A DNA stretch of 64,000 nt from Diphasiastrum complanatum (Eukaryota; Streptophyta; Lycopodiopsida; Lycopodiales; Lycopodiaceae). Position 1 is the stretch's first letter. Each line of letters opens with the position of its first letter. Under the pieces are notes generated by a model. It had not been told where the DNA came from and ran no database searches. It was given only the letters and a program-made list of their open reading frames with translations. Position numbers and translations under genes: made by a program. Location: contig CM055102.1 in NCBI GenBank assembly GCA_029204225.1, forward strand, positions 4,889,520-4,953,519, in the 5' to 3' direction. Below are positions 23,430-35,060 of the stretch, in pieces.

Positions 23430-24450
23430 TCGGTATCTTGATTCAGGAGCTTCCCAACACATGACACCATGTAAGAGCTTATTCAAAAAACTCACTATTT
23501 CTAATTCGAAGTATATTTTTTTTGGAGACTCAAAATTTGCACAAGGTAGAAGATTCTACTTCAATTCCCTAACGACATTAGAAGATTAATCACTATGTAC
23601 TATGTATCCAAATTAACGAAGAATCTATTGTCTATTAGCAAGATTACAAATCAATGATATAGAGCCTTGTTTAATCATATCCTTGACCATATGATTATGA
23701 TGCATGTACAAATCAATGATATAGAGCTATCTTGTACATGCATCATAATCATATGGTCAAGGATATGAGCTTCAATGCTACCTCCAGTGCCACTAAACAT
23801 GTCTGTGAGATGTGCTTACTAGGAAAACAACCTAGATCAAAATTTTCCCGAAGGACAAGCCACAAGAGCCAAGTCCATTCTGGAATTGATTCATAGTGAT
23901 CTGTGTGGCCCTATGAGTACACTCTCTCTGGGTTCTGCACTATAATTAATCATCTTTATTGATCATTATTCTAGATTTACCAGAACAATGTTTATCAAGA
24001 ACAAGTCTGAGGCATTCAATTGTTTCAAAAAATTCAAACAGATTGTTGAGACACAAACTGGACGGAAGATCAAGACCCTACGTACCGATTGTGGAATATG
24101 CTAGACGAAATGTCGGACTATCTTATTTCGCGCGATATGCATCATCAGTTCACCACTAGCTACACCCCATAGCAGAATGAAGTAGCTGAAAAGAAAAATC
24201 GACCATTATTAGATGCAACACGACCAATGCCTTCAAATGCTCAACTACCCCAGAAATTTTGGGCTGAAGCTATATCTACAGCTTGCTATTTGTAGAATTA
24301 TTCGAGCACCAAAGCTGTCAACTCGAAGACTCCTTTCGAAGCCTGTTACATATACAAGCCGAGTCCGAAGCATCTTTGAGTGTTCGAATGTCTATGCTAC
24401 GTGCAAATTCCCTCCGACTTAGGAAAGAATCTTGATCATGCCAGCTACAA
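23430..24450 (+). pseudogene. Copia protease and integrase remnant
   Basis: The protease site RYLDSGASQHMTP is at about 23434. Integrase pieces follow in several frames: ELIHSDLCGP near 23887, FIDHYSRFTRTMF near 23955, and a degenerate QFTTSYTP-NEVAEKKNR near 24150. It is interrupted by the foldback rearrangement at 23675-23768 and by several stops. Confidence 0.75.
23675..23768. repeat. Perfect 37-bp inverted repeat inside the copia integrase
   Basis: 23675-23711 is the exact reverse complement of 23732-23768, with a 20-base loop. In addition TACAAATCAATGATATAGAGC occurs directly at 23645-23665 and 23707-23727. The right arm encodes the normal pre-integrase protein sequence; the left arm is therefore the extra, inverted copy. 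Confidence 0.93.
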
Positions 24451-24599
24451 GAATATCTTCATCGGATTTGACTCGCTACAAAGCCTATGGTATCAGTTGC
24501 GCAACAAGGAGAGCTATCTACCCAGCAACTGATGATAGTTCAAAGATCTGCTTGAATTAGACAAGAACCTGATCGATACATCCCACAAGTCTTCATGAT

Positions 24600-25215
24600 T
24601 TAGAATAAACCTGCCTTAGTTGCAAAAGCCTCGTTGAACTCGGATGCAGACAATTGGCATAATGACCATGGACGCTGAGTATACTTCATTGATGAAGAAC
24701 AAGACCTGGAGTCTTGTCGACCCTCCTACGAATGCGAAGATCATCAACACTAAGTGGATATTCAAGTTGAAGCTTAATCCAGACGGATCTGTATTCAAAT
24801 GGAAAGCTCGACTAGTGGTGAAAGCCTACGAACAATCGTATGAAATAAAGTACACCGAGACTTTCAATCTAGTTGTAAGACATCAATCTATTCGAACATT
24901 CTTGGCTATCGTAGCTGCAAAAAATCCGGACGTTCACCAAATGGACATTCACACAACATTTTACAAAAAGACATTTATATCTACCAAACAGAAGGTTATC
25001 TCCTTCAAGGCCAAGAGCATAAAGTCTGCAAGTTGTAGAAGGCCATCTATGAGCTAAAACAAGTTTCCCGAGCCTGGTTCGAGAGAATAAAACTATTCTT
25101 GTTGCAACATTAATTCCTTCCAGTTCTGTAGACTTGAATGTGTAAGTACTACATAGGCTCAAGCTATGTCATAATAGTATTTTATGTCGATGATTCATTA
25201 ATCATCAATATCTGA
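24600..25215 (+). pseudogene. Copia reverse transcriptase remnant
   Basis: An open frame at 24644-25057 reads MDAEYTSLMKNKTWSLV, TKWIFKLKLNPDGSVFKWKARLV and DVHQMDIHTTFYKKT; the following frame reads YELKQVSRAWFERI and ends around VFYVDDSLI. RNase H is absent. Confidence 0.85.
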
Positions 25216-25504
25216 TCCTAAATGTAGATCTAGGCACAATAGAAGATGCACAAAAATAAATGTCAAATTTATAGAAAATTCTACACATATAATTTCTATC
25301 TTGATCAAGATCTACATAACAAATCAAGATAGAATCAAAAGCTATTCAACATATAAAAAGAATTGATACTAATCTTTGTAAACAAAGATAGAACAAGCAT
25401 ACATCAAGTTATCTACTCACAAGTAGAAGAGAACCAAAAATAATGAGATAGAATTCACTCCAAGCCTTCCAAAAGTGGAATGCCACTTAGGTTCTACATT
25501 CTCC

Positions 25505-26080
25505 ACAAACTACTTGTTATTTATAGCTAAGAGAAGCTCCCTCTTTATTCCATGTGCCACACAAATATCTGTGAACTTTGTTAATAGGCCTTCATCTCCA
25601 TTTGCCAACTTTAAGCACTTGATCTTCATGTTGAATTGACTCTCCATAGCATTTTGGAACTTGAGAAAAACATCAAGGACTTCATGCTTACGCTTTAGAA
25701 GATAAATCCAACAATATGTACTAAAGTCAACAATGCAAATCACATACATCTTTGCCCCTCCATTACTCAAAGTGCTAGTACAATGCACATCCGAATGTAC
25801 TAAATGAAAAGGCATCTTAGATCTTGAGCTAAAATTAGAATAAGATGACATATGTGACTTTTACATTGAATAAAGCTTGCAAACTTGCTCTTTGCCATCA
25901 GATTACCATTGTTAGAAATAACACATCCATCAAGTTTGTAGAACTCACTTTGTCTCTTGCCCTTGGCAATCAAGGTTCCATTCTTGCTTATAAAGCAAGA
26001 ATCACCAACAAATTCCACTTCAAGATCTTTTTCCACCATTTGACATACACTAAGAACATTCTGTGGAAAATTCAACTAGT
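25505..26080 (-). pseudogene. Copia pre-integrase and integrase fragment
   Basis: 26075-25800 reads NVLSVCQMVEKDLEVEF and YKLDGCVISN, the region between protease and integrase. 25851-25510 reads LVHSDVHCTSTLSNGGAKMYV, DFSTYCWIYLLKRKHEVL and HGIKREL, the integrase core up to the middle. Both ends are lost. It resembles the integrase of the 1743-7329 element (same GGAKMY and CWIYLL phrases) but is a separate, older copy. Confidence 0.85.
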
Positions 26081-27021
26081 CTAGTTGATCTATTTTGGCA
26101 ATTTTGAGGCCAACATGAAATTTCAACTTAGAGATAGATTTATATTTTGTCAATAAATGCCTAAATAGTGTTTGTACTATTTTTGGCTAGTTTTGATACA
26201 TTGCATCTAGACTAGAATTTCTAGGTTTTTTTTATGAAGTACCAAAAAGTTATCATTTAGGGCAAGTTGGTTGTTGGGAATTAAGCTCACAGTCTTCTCC
26301 TTGGTGATACTATTTTCCATTTCAAGAATTTTCATGCACGTTTATTGATCACTAATCTAGGGTCAGATGCAACTTCCTTTGGTTCTATGTTTGCTCATAT
26401 GATACCTACAAGAATCATAGAATTTAGATAACCGAACTATTCGAAGGACGATTATGTCGGGGTTCTGGCTGATCTTCATCCATGGATAAAGACTAAAGGG
26501 TATCCATTCCTATTTGAATCTACACTCGAATGTCAAGCTATTTAAAGAACATCGAAGACATGGCCATCTTTGACGACTTCGACCGTCAGTTTACTAAACA
26601 ACTTCGAAGTGTCCGACTTATACAACAACTGGCAGAGGTTGATTTACTACATAAGGTTGTCTAGGCTGAAACTGATGTGGGCCTGTAGGCCTTGGCTGAA
26701 AATGTCCTGGGTCACTCAACCACTTTTGTCCCGACTTATCTGACATCTTCGACGAGCGACAAACTCAGCTACTTCTATTGGAAGTATCACACAAAAGTGT
26801 GCATTTCAAGCTCTTATTCAAAAAATCATATCTCATAAACTATGATGAATCACATCAAATCCTTTCACACGTGTGTTTTTCATATATACATTTACTGATT
26901 AAAAATTTTGAGACCTTCATATATAAGATATGATATGTCAAACATGTGGGGGTACTGATGAAACTTCGATATTTTCATATATGAGACTACATTGTTGTGA
27001 ATTTTACATTTAGCTTTTAGC
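26081..27021. other. Intergenic, nothing recognised
   Basis: AT-rich. A short stretch at 26400-26760 has a gag-like feel in one frame (FRYPNYSKDDYVGVLADLHPW-like) but is too broken to assign. Confidence 0.3.
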
Positions 27022-27560
27022 TTGTCTACTCTTAAAAATCCTATATGATTATAGAAACATGTTTATCAAAAACAAATTGAATTTGGAGATCTATAGAGAT
27101 AAATACGTGCAGTCAAAGTTACCATTTTAAGTATTGATAAAAATCACCAAAATTAAAAATTTCATATATGAGTGTATAATACCATGATTTTAACAATATT
27201 TTTTTGGTTTGTCTACTTTAAAAAGTATTATATGCCCATAGAAACATAGCTCTTAATTATTATTTTTTTCAATTTGGAGTTATGTAGAGATAGATATGTG
27301 CATCTAAAGTTACGCATGTCAAGTGTTGAAAAGTATTGAAAGGTGCTAGAAAGTTTCAACTCTTTTGCAGGTGGATTTTATTACCCTTTCTTTGGTTGTC
27401 TACTTTCAAAAATCCTTTATGACGATAGAAATATGTTTGTAAAAAAAATTGAATTTGAAGTCCTATAGAGATATATACGTGTACCTAAAGTTACCCATAT
27501 GAAGTATTGAAAAGTGCTAAAAATTGAAGCTTTTAGGGATCAAATTGCCATCAATTGAGA
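27022..27560. repeat. Diverged tandem repeat, about 187-bp period, three units
   Basis: TTGTCTACT begins units at 27022, 27209 and 27397. Each is followed by AAAAATCCTATATGA-like, CATAGAAACAT, GAATTTGGAG-like, ATAGAGATA and AAAGTTACCCAT in the same order. The units have diverged substantially, so the array is old. Confidence 0.85.
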
Positions 27561-27769
27561 GAAATTTTTTTTAAGTCTTCCAATAACACAATGAAGAGTC
27601 AAGTCTAGTTCCACCACATACAATTGAAAGATTGAAATTTCAATCATTTGATGGCATGTTATGTCTCTTCAAGTGACCAAGGGTTTTATGTGCACTTTTG
27701 TGCGCACACGCACAAAAATGTGCTGAAAACAACTCTAATTCTAAGTACAACCAAGTACATAGTTAATTT

Positions 27770-28330
27770 AAAATACTCTTGTAATTATAGATTAGTTACC
27801 CATTTCTTGTAATTACAAGTACGCTAGTTATAAATACACCTCCAGCTCGCATCAATCGATGCTTCGTGATGCAAACTAATTTGTCAGAGCATAATTTATT
27901 TAGCATCCAAGTTACGCCTCCATTCCGGTTGTAACACTTTGTGTTGTTCAAGATTTCAGTGTAATATACAAGCAACACATTCTTTCTATCTATGTCTAAT
28001 GTAGATATTTGTGTTGTGATCCGATTAAACTTTCATACTGCTAGCTCACACTTTTTTACTCACTCTAATCAGAACACAAATGTCTACGAGTCCTTAGTTT
28101 CTGATCAGACGACGGTTGTCTACGACACCTGAGGAACCAGCATTATCAGACCACATTATCGTTCTAAAATTCTAAACTGAACTTCATAATTGAAACCATT
28201 TCTTTAATCCCTTCGGTGGACTGTACTCATGTTTGTCTGAGTATGAATATTTTATGATCCTGTCAGTGAGAACGCATGTGGCCGTGATTTTATTTCTGCA
28301 TTTATAATCTTTCAAATTGTTCTTGCTCGT
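27770..28330 (+). repeat. LTR-like segment related to 22014-22649
   Basis: It contains a TATA-like GTTATAAATACACC at about 27827 and the phrase CGGTTGTCTACGACACCT at about 28107, shared with the LTR of the decayed copia element. Borders could not be set. Confidence 0.45.
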
Positions 28331-28707
28331 AGCAGCCCATAGTAATGGGAGAGTCATTTATGCAAGTATTTATTTCTCTCTTTCTTCCTTCTCACATCCA
28401 ACAACATTGGCTAAATGACGTTTTGGCAGCAATAAATAACAGTAGCATTGTGGAAAAACTATATTGTTATTCTCATTTTATGTGGAATATTCATCTCTTT
28501 TGATTTTATGTCCATCTCATGTGTATATCTCATGATATCTTGATTTCTAGTGTGTAGAATGTCATTTTTATTGTTGACCTTTTCCACACATGTGAAGGAC
28601 AATATGTTGCTACTGTTGTATAGATAGGGACAATAACATATTGTATCTGAGTGCTTATGATCAGATCTCAGTGATTTACACAATTCTAGATGATTTCTAT
28701 CTTGTAG
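28331..28707. other. Non-coding, nothing recognised
   Basis: AT-rich DNA between the LTR-like segment and the family-A reverse transcriptase fragment. Confidence 0.4.
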
Positions 28708-29673
28708 CTAAGCAACAATACCAATATGGTTAAGGATTCGAAACAGATGTTGTTCTCATAATTCGACATGACTGATCTGGGTGAAGCTCACTTCTATCTG
28801 GGAATTCAAATACACAGAGACAGAGCAAATTGACTGATTTACATCACTCAACAAAGGTATCTTCATAATGTTCTTAACAGATACAATTTGATGAATTGTA
28901 AATTAGCTCACTCACCAATGGATCCAGGCCTGCATTTGTCAAAGGACCAATGTCCCCAGACCAAGCAGGAAGATGAGTAAATGAGAGAGTATCTATATCA
29001 ATCGATACTAGGATCTCTCATGTACACAATGGTCTGTACAAGACCATATATCTCTTTTGCTATTAGCTCACTCAGCCAATACATGGCTAATCCTGGCATT
29101 ACCCATTGGAAGGCTCTTATTCGAGTCATGAGGTATATTCGAGCTACCATGGACCAGTGCATCTACTATGGAGATGTCAACAACGACAATCTTCATCAGC
29201 TCAGTGGTTATTCAAATGCAAGCTGGGGAGGAGATGCAGACAATCGTAAGTCCACATCTGGATTTACATTCTTCTTCAACGGCGGTCCTATTTCGTGGAA
29301 TAGTCATAAGCAAACCTCTATCACACTTTTTTCTACTAAAGCATAATACATTGCTACTTCTCAAGCGTTTTGGTTGAGAAATTTGCTGTCAAACATCAAT
29401 CTGTATCAAAACAGCCCTACAATTTTGTTTTGTGATAACCAAAGTGCTATCGCCTTATCGGGCAACCCTAGATTTCATTCTAGGAGTAAGCACATTGAGA
29501 TCAGATATCACTACATCAGGAGGAAGGTTCTCGACAGAGAGGTGAGCTTAACGTACTACAGAAGGAAGGACATGGTTGCAGACATCTTCACGAAAGCACT
29601 CAGTGTTAATGCACACAACAGATTTTGTGCATTGCTCAGTCTGAAGATCAAGGCATTCACGGATCCAGATTAA
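28708..29673 (+). pseudogene. Family-A copia reverse transcriptase end and RNase H
   Basis: The start matches 37840-37965 (SNNTNLVKDSKQM-like, FDMTDLGEAHFYLGIQI). It continues through YLYQSILGSLMYTMVCTRPYISFA, SGYSNASWGGDADNRKSTSG, ISWNSHKQTSI, then, after one stop near 29346, ILFCDNQSAIALSGNPRFHSRSKHIEI and MVADIFTKAL to the natural stop. The 5' half of the element is missing. Confidence 0.88.
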
Positions 29674-29680
29674 GAGGGGT
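29672..29680 (+). other. Polypurine tract of the family-A copia
   Basis: AAGAGGGGT directly before the 3' LTR. Confidence 0.75.
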
Positions 29681-30766
29681 TGTTGGATTTATTCCCTCTA
29701 CTCTCCTTAAATCTCATTTTAGTCTGCCTCCATTCATGCTGCATATTTACGAACGTTGTGCGCAGTCTGCATATTTACACACAAATTCGCACAGACGAAG
29801 AAAAGGCGAAAGAATTGCGACACTGTGTTTTTACACACGTTATGGTGACAGGCGAAAAGAGGACACTATCTTACAGAATGCCAAAGGTGTCCTAAAAGCA
29901 AAGGCGCCCTGTAAATCTAATCCTAAGGCTACTCGTAAGAGTGACACACTTTTTGCATTGTCATCATCAACGATCCCTTCAGCACTGACTAACGTCGCAC
30001 CCTTTTCATGCTCACTCCATGCAGCTGCGCTAACAGATTGGACAACAACTACAACCACCCACGATCTCTTACAAACAACACATCCACTCTGTACTTTCCA
30101 CATCTGCACACCTGTAATATAATGTATATATACTGGATACCATTTGTGTATTCAGGTTAATGAGTGAATGAGTTGATGAATGAGACGAAGTAGATGCCTT
30201 GCGCATTGATTCTTGATTGTCAGCAATAAGGTTTTATTCCTTTACAGATTGTATAAGCTTCATAGGGCACGCGGTTTCGTCCGCTATTGTCTTGTGCTCT
30301 ACTGCATTATTGACATGTATACATGATATACTTAATCTGATACATTTCTTTGTTCTGCGTTCAGATCTATGTTAATATTGCTATGCTTATCATTCAATCT
30401 ATTTGATCTTTCTAGTTGTTCTTTTTGGTAATAGACGACTAACATTTAGTCTTGTCATTTGCGAATCATTTGCGACGAATAGTTTGTCTTACTATTCGCG
30501 ACAAACCATTCTTCTGAAGCTTCATTCATTTATTAAAGTTTGGCTACGTAATCAAGAACAACTGTGATTCCCATCACTACCATTTTGTTCGTTCTGATAG
30601 GCATAGTCATGCTTACGGAGAGAGTCGTATAGCTCGTTCCGCTACGCACAAACATTTTCAGTTTGAGTTCGTTTCTCATTCATGTTCGTCTTACATCTTT
30701 GAGCTTATTTTTCGTTTCTAACATATGACACCTTTTCTCAACTCGTTCATCTCCCTCTCTCCAACA
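29681..30766 (+). repeat. Family-A copia 3' LTR (1086 bp)
   Basis: It begins TGTTGGATTTATTCCC and ends CTCTCCAACA, with TGTTGG/CCAACA terminal inversion. The same LTR is at 35860-36957 and 38571-39666. A TATA-like ATGTATATATACTGG is at about 30123. Open stretches inside it are chance products of the LTR. Confidence 0.88.
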
Positions 30767-32082
30767 CTTTCAACAGAAAGAGACATTAACCTGCAAGTAA
30801 TTGTTCTTCACATTACTTGTTCATATGTCTATGCACTTTGACTAGTTTAAGTATATGATATAAACTTAGTACATAGGAAACACATAGTAGATTCACAAGA
30901 TTAAGATGTACATAAGCAACTTATCCAACTATGTTCCTATACATAAACATAGGCTATAAACTGACAGATATCCACAATCGGCATATGTTACTCACATAAC
31001 TCACTGAGAATCTTGCAACTTAGCTACAAAAGAACTCTATTTCTCATGAGTAAATAACATATCTGGGAAATCTCTGAAGTGAATAACTCCACATCACAAG
31101 TTTTCCAACCATCTGACTCTTATTAACAAAATTTCTTCTACCAATCAGCCTACAACAGATCTTAGCGTACAAACTAGGATTAGGCTAACTTATACAGACA
31201 TCTTTGGACATAGAGTTAAGATTAAAACTTCATTCCATTGATCCAATCCATGACAAAATGGTACTTGGTAACAATCAGTGAACCTTAATTTAATCTTTAC
31301 CACTACTTCCCATATTCATGAATATCTCACAACTCTAACCCAAAACTCCTCTAGTTCCAAATTAATCAAAATAATCACTTAGAGAGTTCCTCTATTTCAA
31401 ACTGGATAGTTCTACCATAGCACACACACAAATTTTTTTTCCAAAATCAATGCAACTGGCTGATTCCTCGAAAGACTTATTCCTATATTTTCTTCCTCCC
31501 TTTTAAAAAGAAATTCATAATTTCGATTTAAAAGTTCCAGGAGACAATGTATAAGATATCAAAGATTCAAAAAAGTCAGTAATGAGTATCCAATACTATT
31601 AGAAACCAGAATTTTACTTAGAATCACAGAATATCTTATCCCGAATGATAGAAATATTACCTCTCAATAATCAACTATCAAATAGAGACTAACGTTATGG
31701 TTCAGGAAACCTAAATTTTGAGCCATATTCAAAAATCTTATATGGAAATACAATATCATATAACTATAACAGTCCTTCAGAACAAAGTTCTACACTTGAA
31801 AGAATTATATGAATCTCAATCCAATTGTCATGTATTAAGAAAGTTCTAAAGAGTAGAGGTCTAATATAATAGAGAAATAGATTTACAATTTGGTATTGCT
31901 AACTTTAGCACTAATCACCTTGACAGTTTTGATTTGTTCATTGAGTGCCACACTTAATCCCTAACAAATCCCCTTATAGACCAACATAGAAACTGTTCCA
32001 TTAGATTTACATTATTCTTGGTCCTTATTGATACCAAAAACAAGAAATGCTCCTTAATTGACAGATTTTCAAAATCTTCAAT
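30767..32082. other. Non-coding, nothing recognised
   Basis: AT-rich, no frame longer than about 60 codons, no domain. Confidence 0.4.
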
Positions 32083-32220
32083 TAAAAGTGAAGGGTACAA
32101 TGACTCTAACAATTGACTGATTTCAACTCAGTAAGGCTTACGACAGTCAACTAAAAGTGAAGGGTACAATGACCTTAACAATTGACTGATTTCAACTCAG
32201 TAAGGCTTACGACAGTATCA
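32083..32220. repeat. Two-copy tandem repeat, 69-bp period
   Basis: TAAAAGTGAAGGGTACAATG starts at 32083 and 32152, and both copies continue through AATTGACTGATTTCAACTCA and TAAGGCTTACGACAGT. Nearly identical, hence recent. Confidence 0.94.
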
Positions 32221-32715
32221 AGGCTGACCAAAGTTATCATCACATGCACATCTGACAAGTTGAGGCTCATGAACAATCAGAAACAGAAGTACTCAACAAG
32301 CAAAAAGCTTATGAAAGCGAAGAGTAGGGAAAACTTGAAGACTCAAACTCTCTCTGTGATCCTAAGACTCGATAATTGTATTGAAGCATATGTGAAGTAC
32401 ATATAGGGAGGGAGTGCGAAAGTGCGCAACTCTTTAGCAACCAATATGTCGCTTCTTATTTAATTTAATTAATTATTTCTATCCAATACAAAAATTGCAA
32501 GTGTTCAATTCCTAGGTGGCATCCTTGTCACGCGGCTCTGCTCCAATGAGAAGCAAACACATGGAAGGTTGCAACACTTGCACGGGGCACAATAAATGAA
32601 TCTTCTAGAGTGTTTTGCTCTTAGGGCTAGCCTTCTTATCAAGGTTCATGTCTTTTTATAATTGCCCTTCGGGTTATAGTCCTTCCTTTAGATTCATTAT
32701 TTGGGTATCTTTACC
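32200..32715 (-). repeat. Inverted LTR fragment of the 7380-8598 family
   Basis: The reverse complement aligns with about 7440-7925: GAAGGACTATA-CCGAAGGGCAA, AAGGCTAGCCCTAAGA, GTGCTTGCTTCTCATTGGAG, AAGGATGCCACCTAGGAA, TTCAATACAATTA-CGAGT and CCTTGATACTGTCGTA occur in the same order. It is a second copy of that gypsy-type LTR in opposite orientation, truncated at its inner end. Confidence 0.8.
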
Positions 32716-33359
32716 TTCACCAAAAAGAAAGCTAAGCAACAATATGACTAAATAGCTATATTAAACTTTGTCGAATTTTCAGATGATAAATCCCACTCAG
32801 ATCTAGCTATATTGAGTTGGGCGAAGGTTAGTTTGCACAAGAAGTATCAATTTTATGCAAGGCAAGAGTTCAGTTATATGTTATCTTGAGAACCTTCACC
32901 GAGCATGATGCAGTTATTATGAACATTCGTCGACTTGACAGATGGATTCAAAGCATCAAGATCAGGTTGGGTGAAGGTAGAAACCCTAGAAATTGTTATT
33001 ATATGCCATACATGGGCGAAGATTGGAGGAACCTTCGCTTGGAACTTTTGCCTGATGTAAAGAACCTTCGTCGAACTACCCTATTAGTCAGGGACCTTGG
33101 CCAAGAATTCTGAAAGCTATTTCCATAGTACTGAACATGTTTGCCAATTTTTGTCCAGAATTGATTGGCCAAACTAGCACTTTGTCTAGTAGACCCTCCA
33201 ACTTTGCCTATAAAAGGGCCCATTTCGAGTGCATTTCTCACCAGTGCTAGCAAAGCTCTTGCCAAATTTTTTTCCAACCAAACTTTTTAAGAACTTCCTA
33301 CCAACATTCTAACACTCTCTCAAGCCTTATGATCTCTTGTCTATTTTACTACTACCATT
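32716..33359. other. Non-coding, nothing firm
   Basis: Next to the inverted LTR fragment; the phrase GAACCTTC-CCGA recurs four times between 32888 and 33075 (AACCTTCACCGAG, AACCTTCGCTTGG, AACCTTCGTCGA and relatives), possibly an old short-repeat patch. Confidence 0.35.
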
Positions 33360-35060
33360 ATGTCTTCTACTAGGTCTGATACCTCTGTTCCACCCCGATC
33401 CATTATCCAACATGATGTTTAAACCTCAACGGACATCATGGCTTTGGCTAGCACTGATAAGGTGGTAAAATGGCTGACCCTCATTGAGCCTTTGCTCAAA
33501 GCGTTGGGGATCCATGCCTCGCCTTTTCAAATTGAATTTGTATGGAGTTTATCATCATGGCCTTTGGGATGTGGAACGAGGCCAAAGCCAAATTTTGTAT
33601 CAATTTCCAAAGAGTAGTGCACAAGTGCGGGTAACATAGGCTGCCCTTGCTGCAATAGGCATCATTTCTGACACGAGGCCTAATCCATCTCATAAACATG
33701 CCAATGTCGTGATCAAGCCCTTTGTTGATACCAGAGTTGTTAGTACCACACAAATGATAACTATCTCATTGAGGCCATTCGAGACTCAATGCTGAGTCTT
33801 CACACTAGGAAAACATGCCACAGAGTAGGCATCGAGTTTGCAGCTAGATTGTTTCACCCAACTTGCCTCCCGCGACCCGTTGTTGCACTCAACAACCAAT
33901 GCCAACTGCACAACCACTTCCTACAGTACTCGTTCTGAACTTCCCATTCCTTCATCCTCTGCCACCACCCTCGCCTTTGATTCATCATTGATGCCTTATG
34001 TTACAATTGGTTCTATAGTTCAGGCTAGAAAAGTGCAAGCCACACCACCCCCCCAAACTACTGTAATGTCTCCAGCTACACGCATGTTTATGAATATGAT
34101 AAATGACTCCAACCTCTTAGACACTAAGATGACATTCATTTTGTTCCAAAGCCCTCCTCCTTTAAACCCAACTCTCCCAAAGCAGGATTTGATTAGTTTT
34201 TGGATGCATCCATAGAATTACAAGAATTGGCACCACAGTATAGGTCATCATCTTCTCCAGCTACCTATCAAGCTCTTGACACTCTGAACATCTCTGTTGG
34301 TGCATGATTCCCAATAATATTTGATGCCACCATACCAAAGGAATTTGAAGAAGAAGATGTTTTTTGAAGGAAAAGACACCTAGCAGATGCAGCCATCCGC
34401 CCCTCAAGGCCAACAAGGAGTTGTAGTACCATCTAGTGGGCCGAGTGTTACTCTTGATTATGATAATATCTTGGGAATCCATTCACACTTGGGACAACTG
34501 ATTCATAAGATGATAGAGGGAAAAACTTCTTTGGAGAAGTGCATTTCAGATCTAGGCAGTGAAAATACACTCATAAGCCATAAGCTGATCCAGTTGAATT
34601 GAGAATTCCAAGTGGCAAAGTAGCATGCACATTATTCTTATGAATTCAATAAGAAGAAATGAAAGAAGGAAGATACCTTCATTTATAGAAGCATTAGACA
34701 AGGTGGAAGTATAAGCTCTATTCTTGTGTGTGTTGTCTAACCAAAGGGGTCTAATGGCAAGGAGAAAATCTCATTGACGACATCTTATGTAAAGAATCTT
34801 TCTTATTTTTTTGCTATGCACTTGGCTAGTTGTGATGCTAATGGGCTTGAAGAATGTGAATCTTCCCATAAAGTTCTTTTTCTAACAAGTGGTGTCACAT
34901 GTTTCAATAAAGAGGGTAGTTCAAGTGATACAATGTTGAACAAAATTGACGGGGGCTTGATGAGGAAGATATGCAAGGTGCAAAAAAAATGTTTTTTTCT
35001 ACCTTTTGTTTCGCAATCGTCAAGAGGGACCCTTGTAAGAGTGATCTAGATTGTGTGTCT
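33360..35060 (+). pseudogene. Degenerate protein-like stretch of unknown family
   Basis: An ATG at 33360 opens MSSTRSDTSVPPRSI before a stop. Coding-like composition then reappears in pieces: VKWLTLIEPLLKALGIHASP (33470), a Ser/Thr/Pro-rich part at 33838-34215, a Gln-rich piece near 34387, and HLASCDANGLEECE with SGVTCFNKEGSSSDT at 34774-35049. No catalytic motif known to me is visible. It could be a decayed gag-like or plant-repeat protein (two blocks with a Ser/Pro linker), or chance. I give no function. Confidence 0.3.

Larger units (their letters stand above)
22014..25215 (+). mobile_element. Decayed plus-strand copia element
   Basis: In order: probable 5' LTR, tRNA-iMet-like primer site, gag, protease, integrase and reverse transcriptase up to the YVDD box (FYVDDS near 25176). 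It then stops; the RNase H and 3' LTR are missing. Stops and frameshifts are frequent, so it is much older than the 1743-7329 copy. It belongs to a different subfamily, with protease motif LDSGASQHMTP and RT motif KWIFKLKLNPDG. Confidence 0.85.

Noticed and set aside
29625-30122. Frames of up to 165 codons after family-A RNase H
   Set aside because: They lie inside the LTR, whose other copies (35860, 38571) do not keep them.
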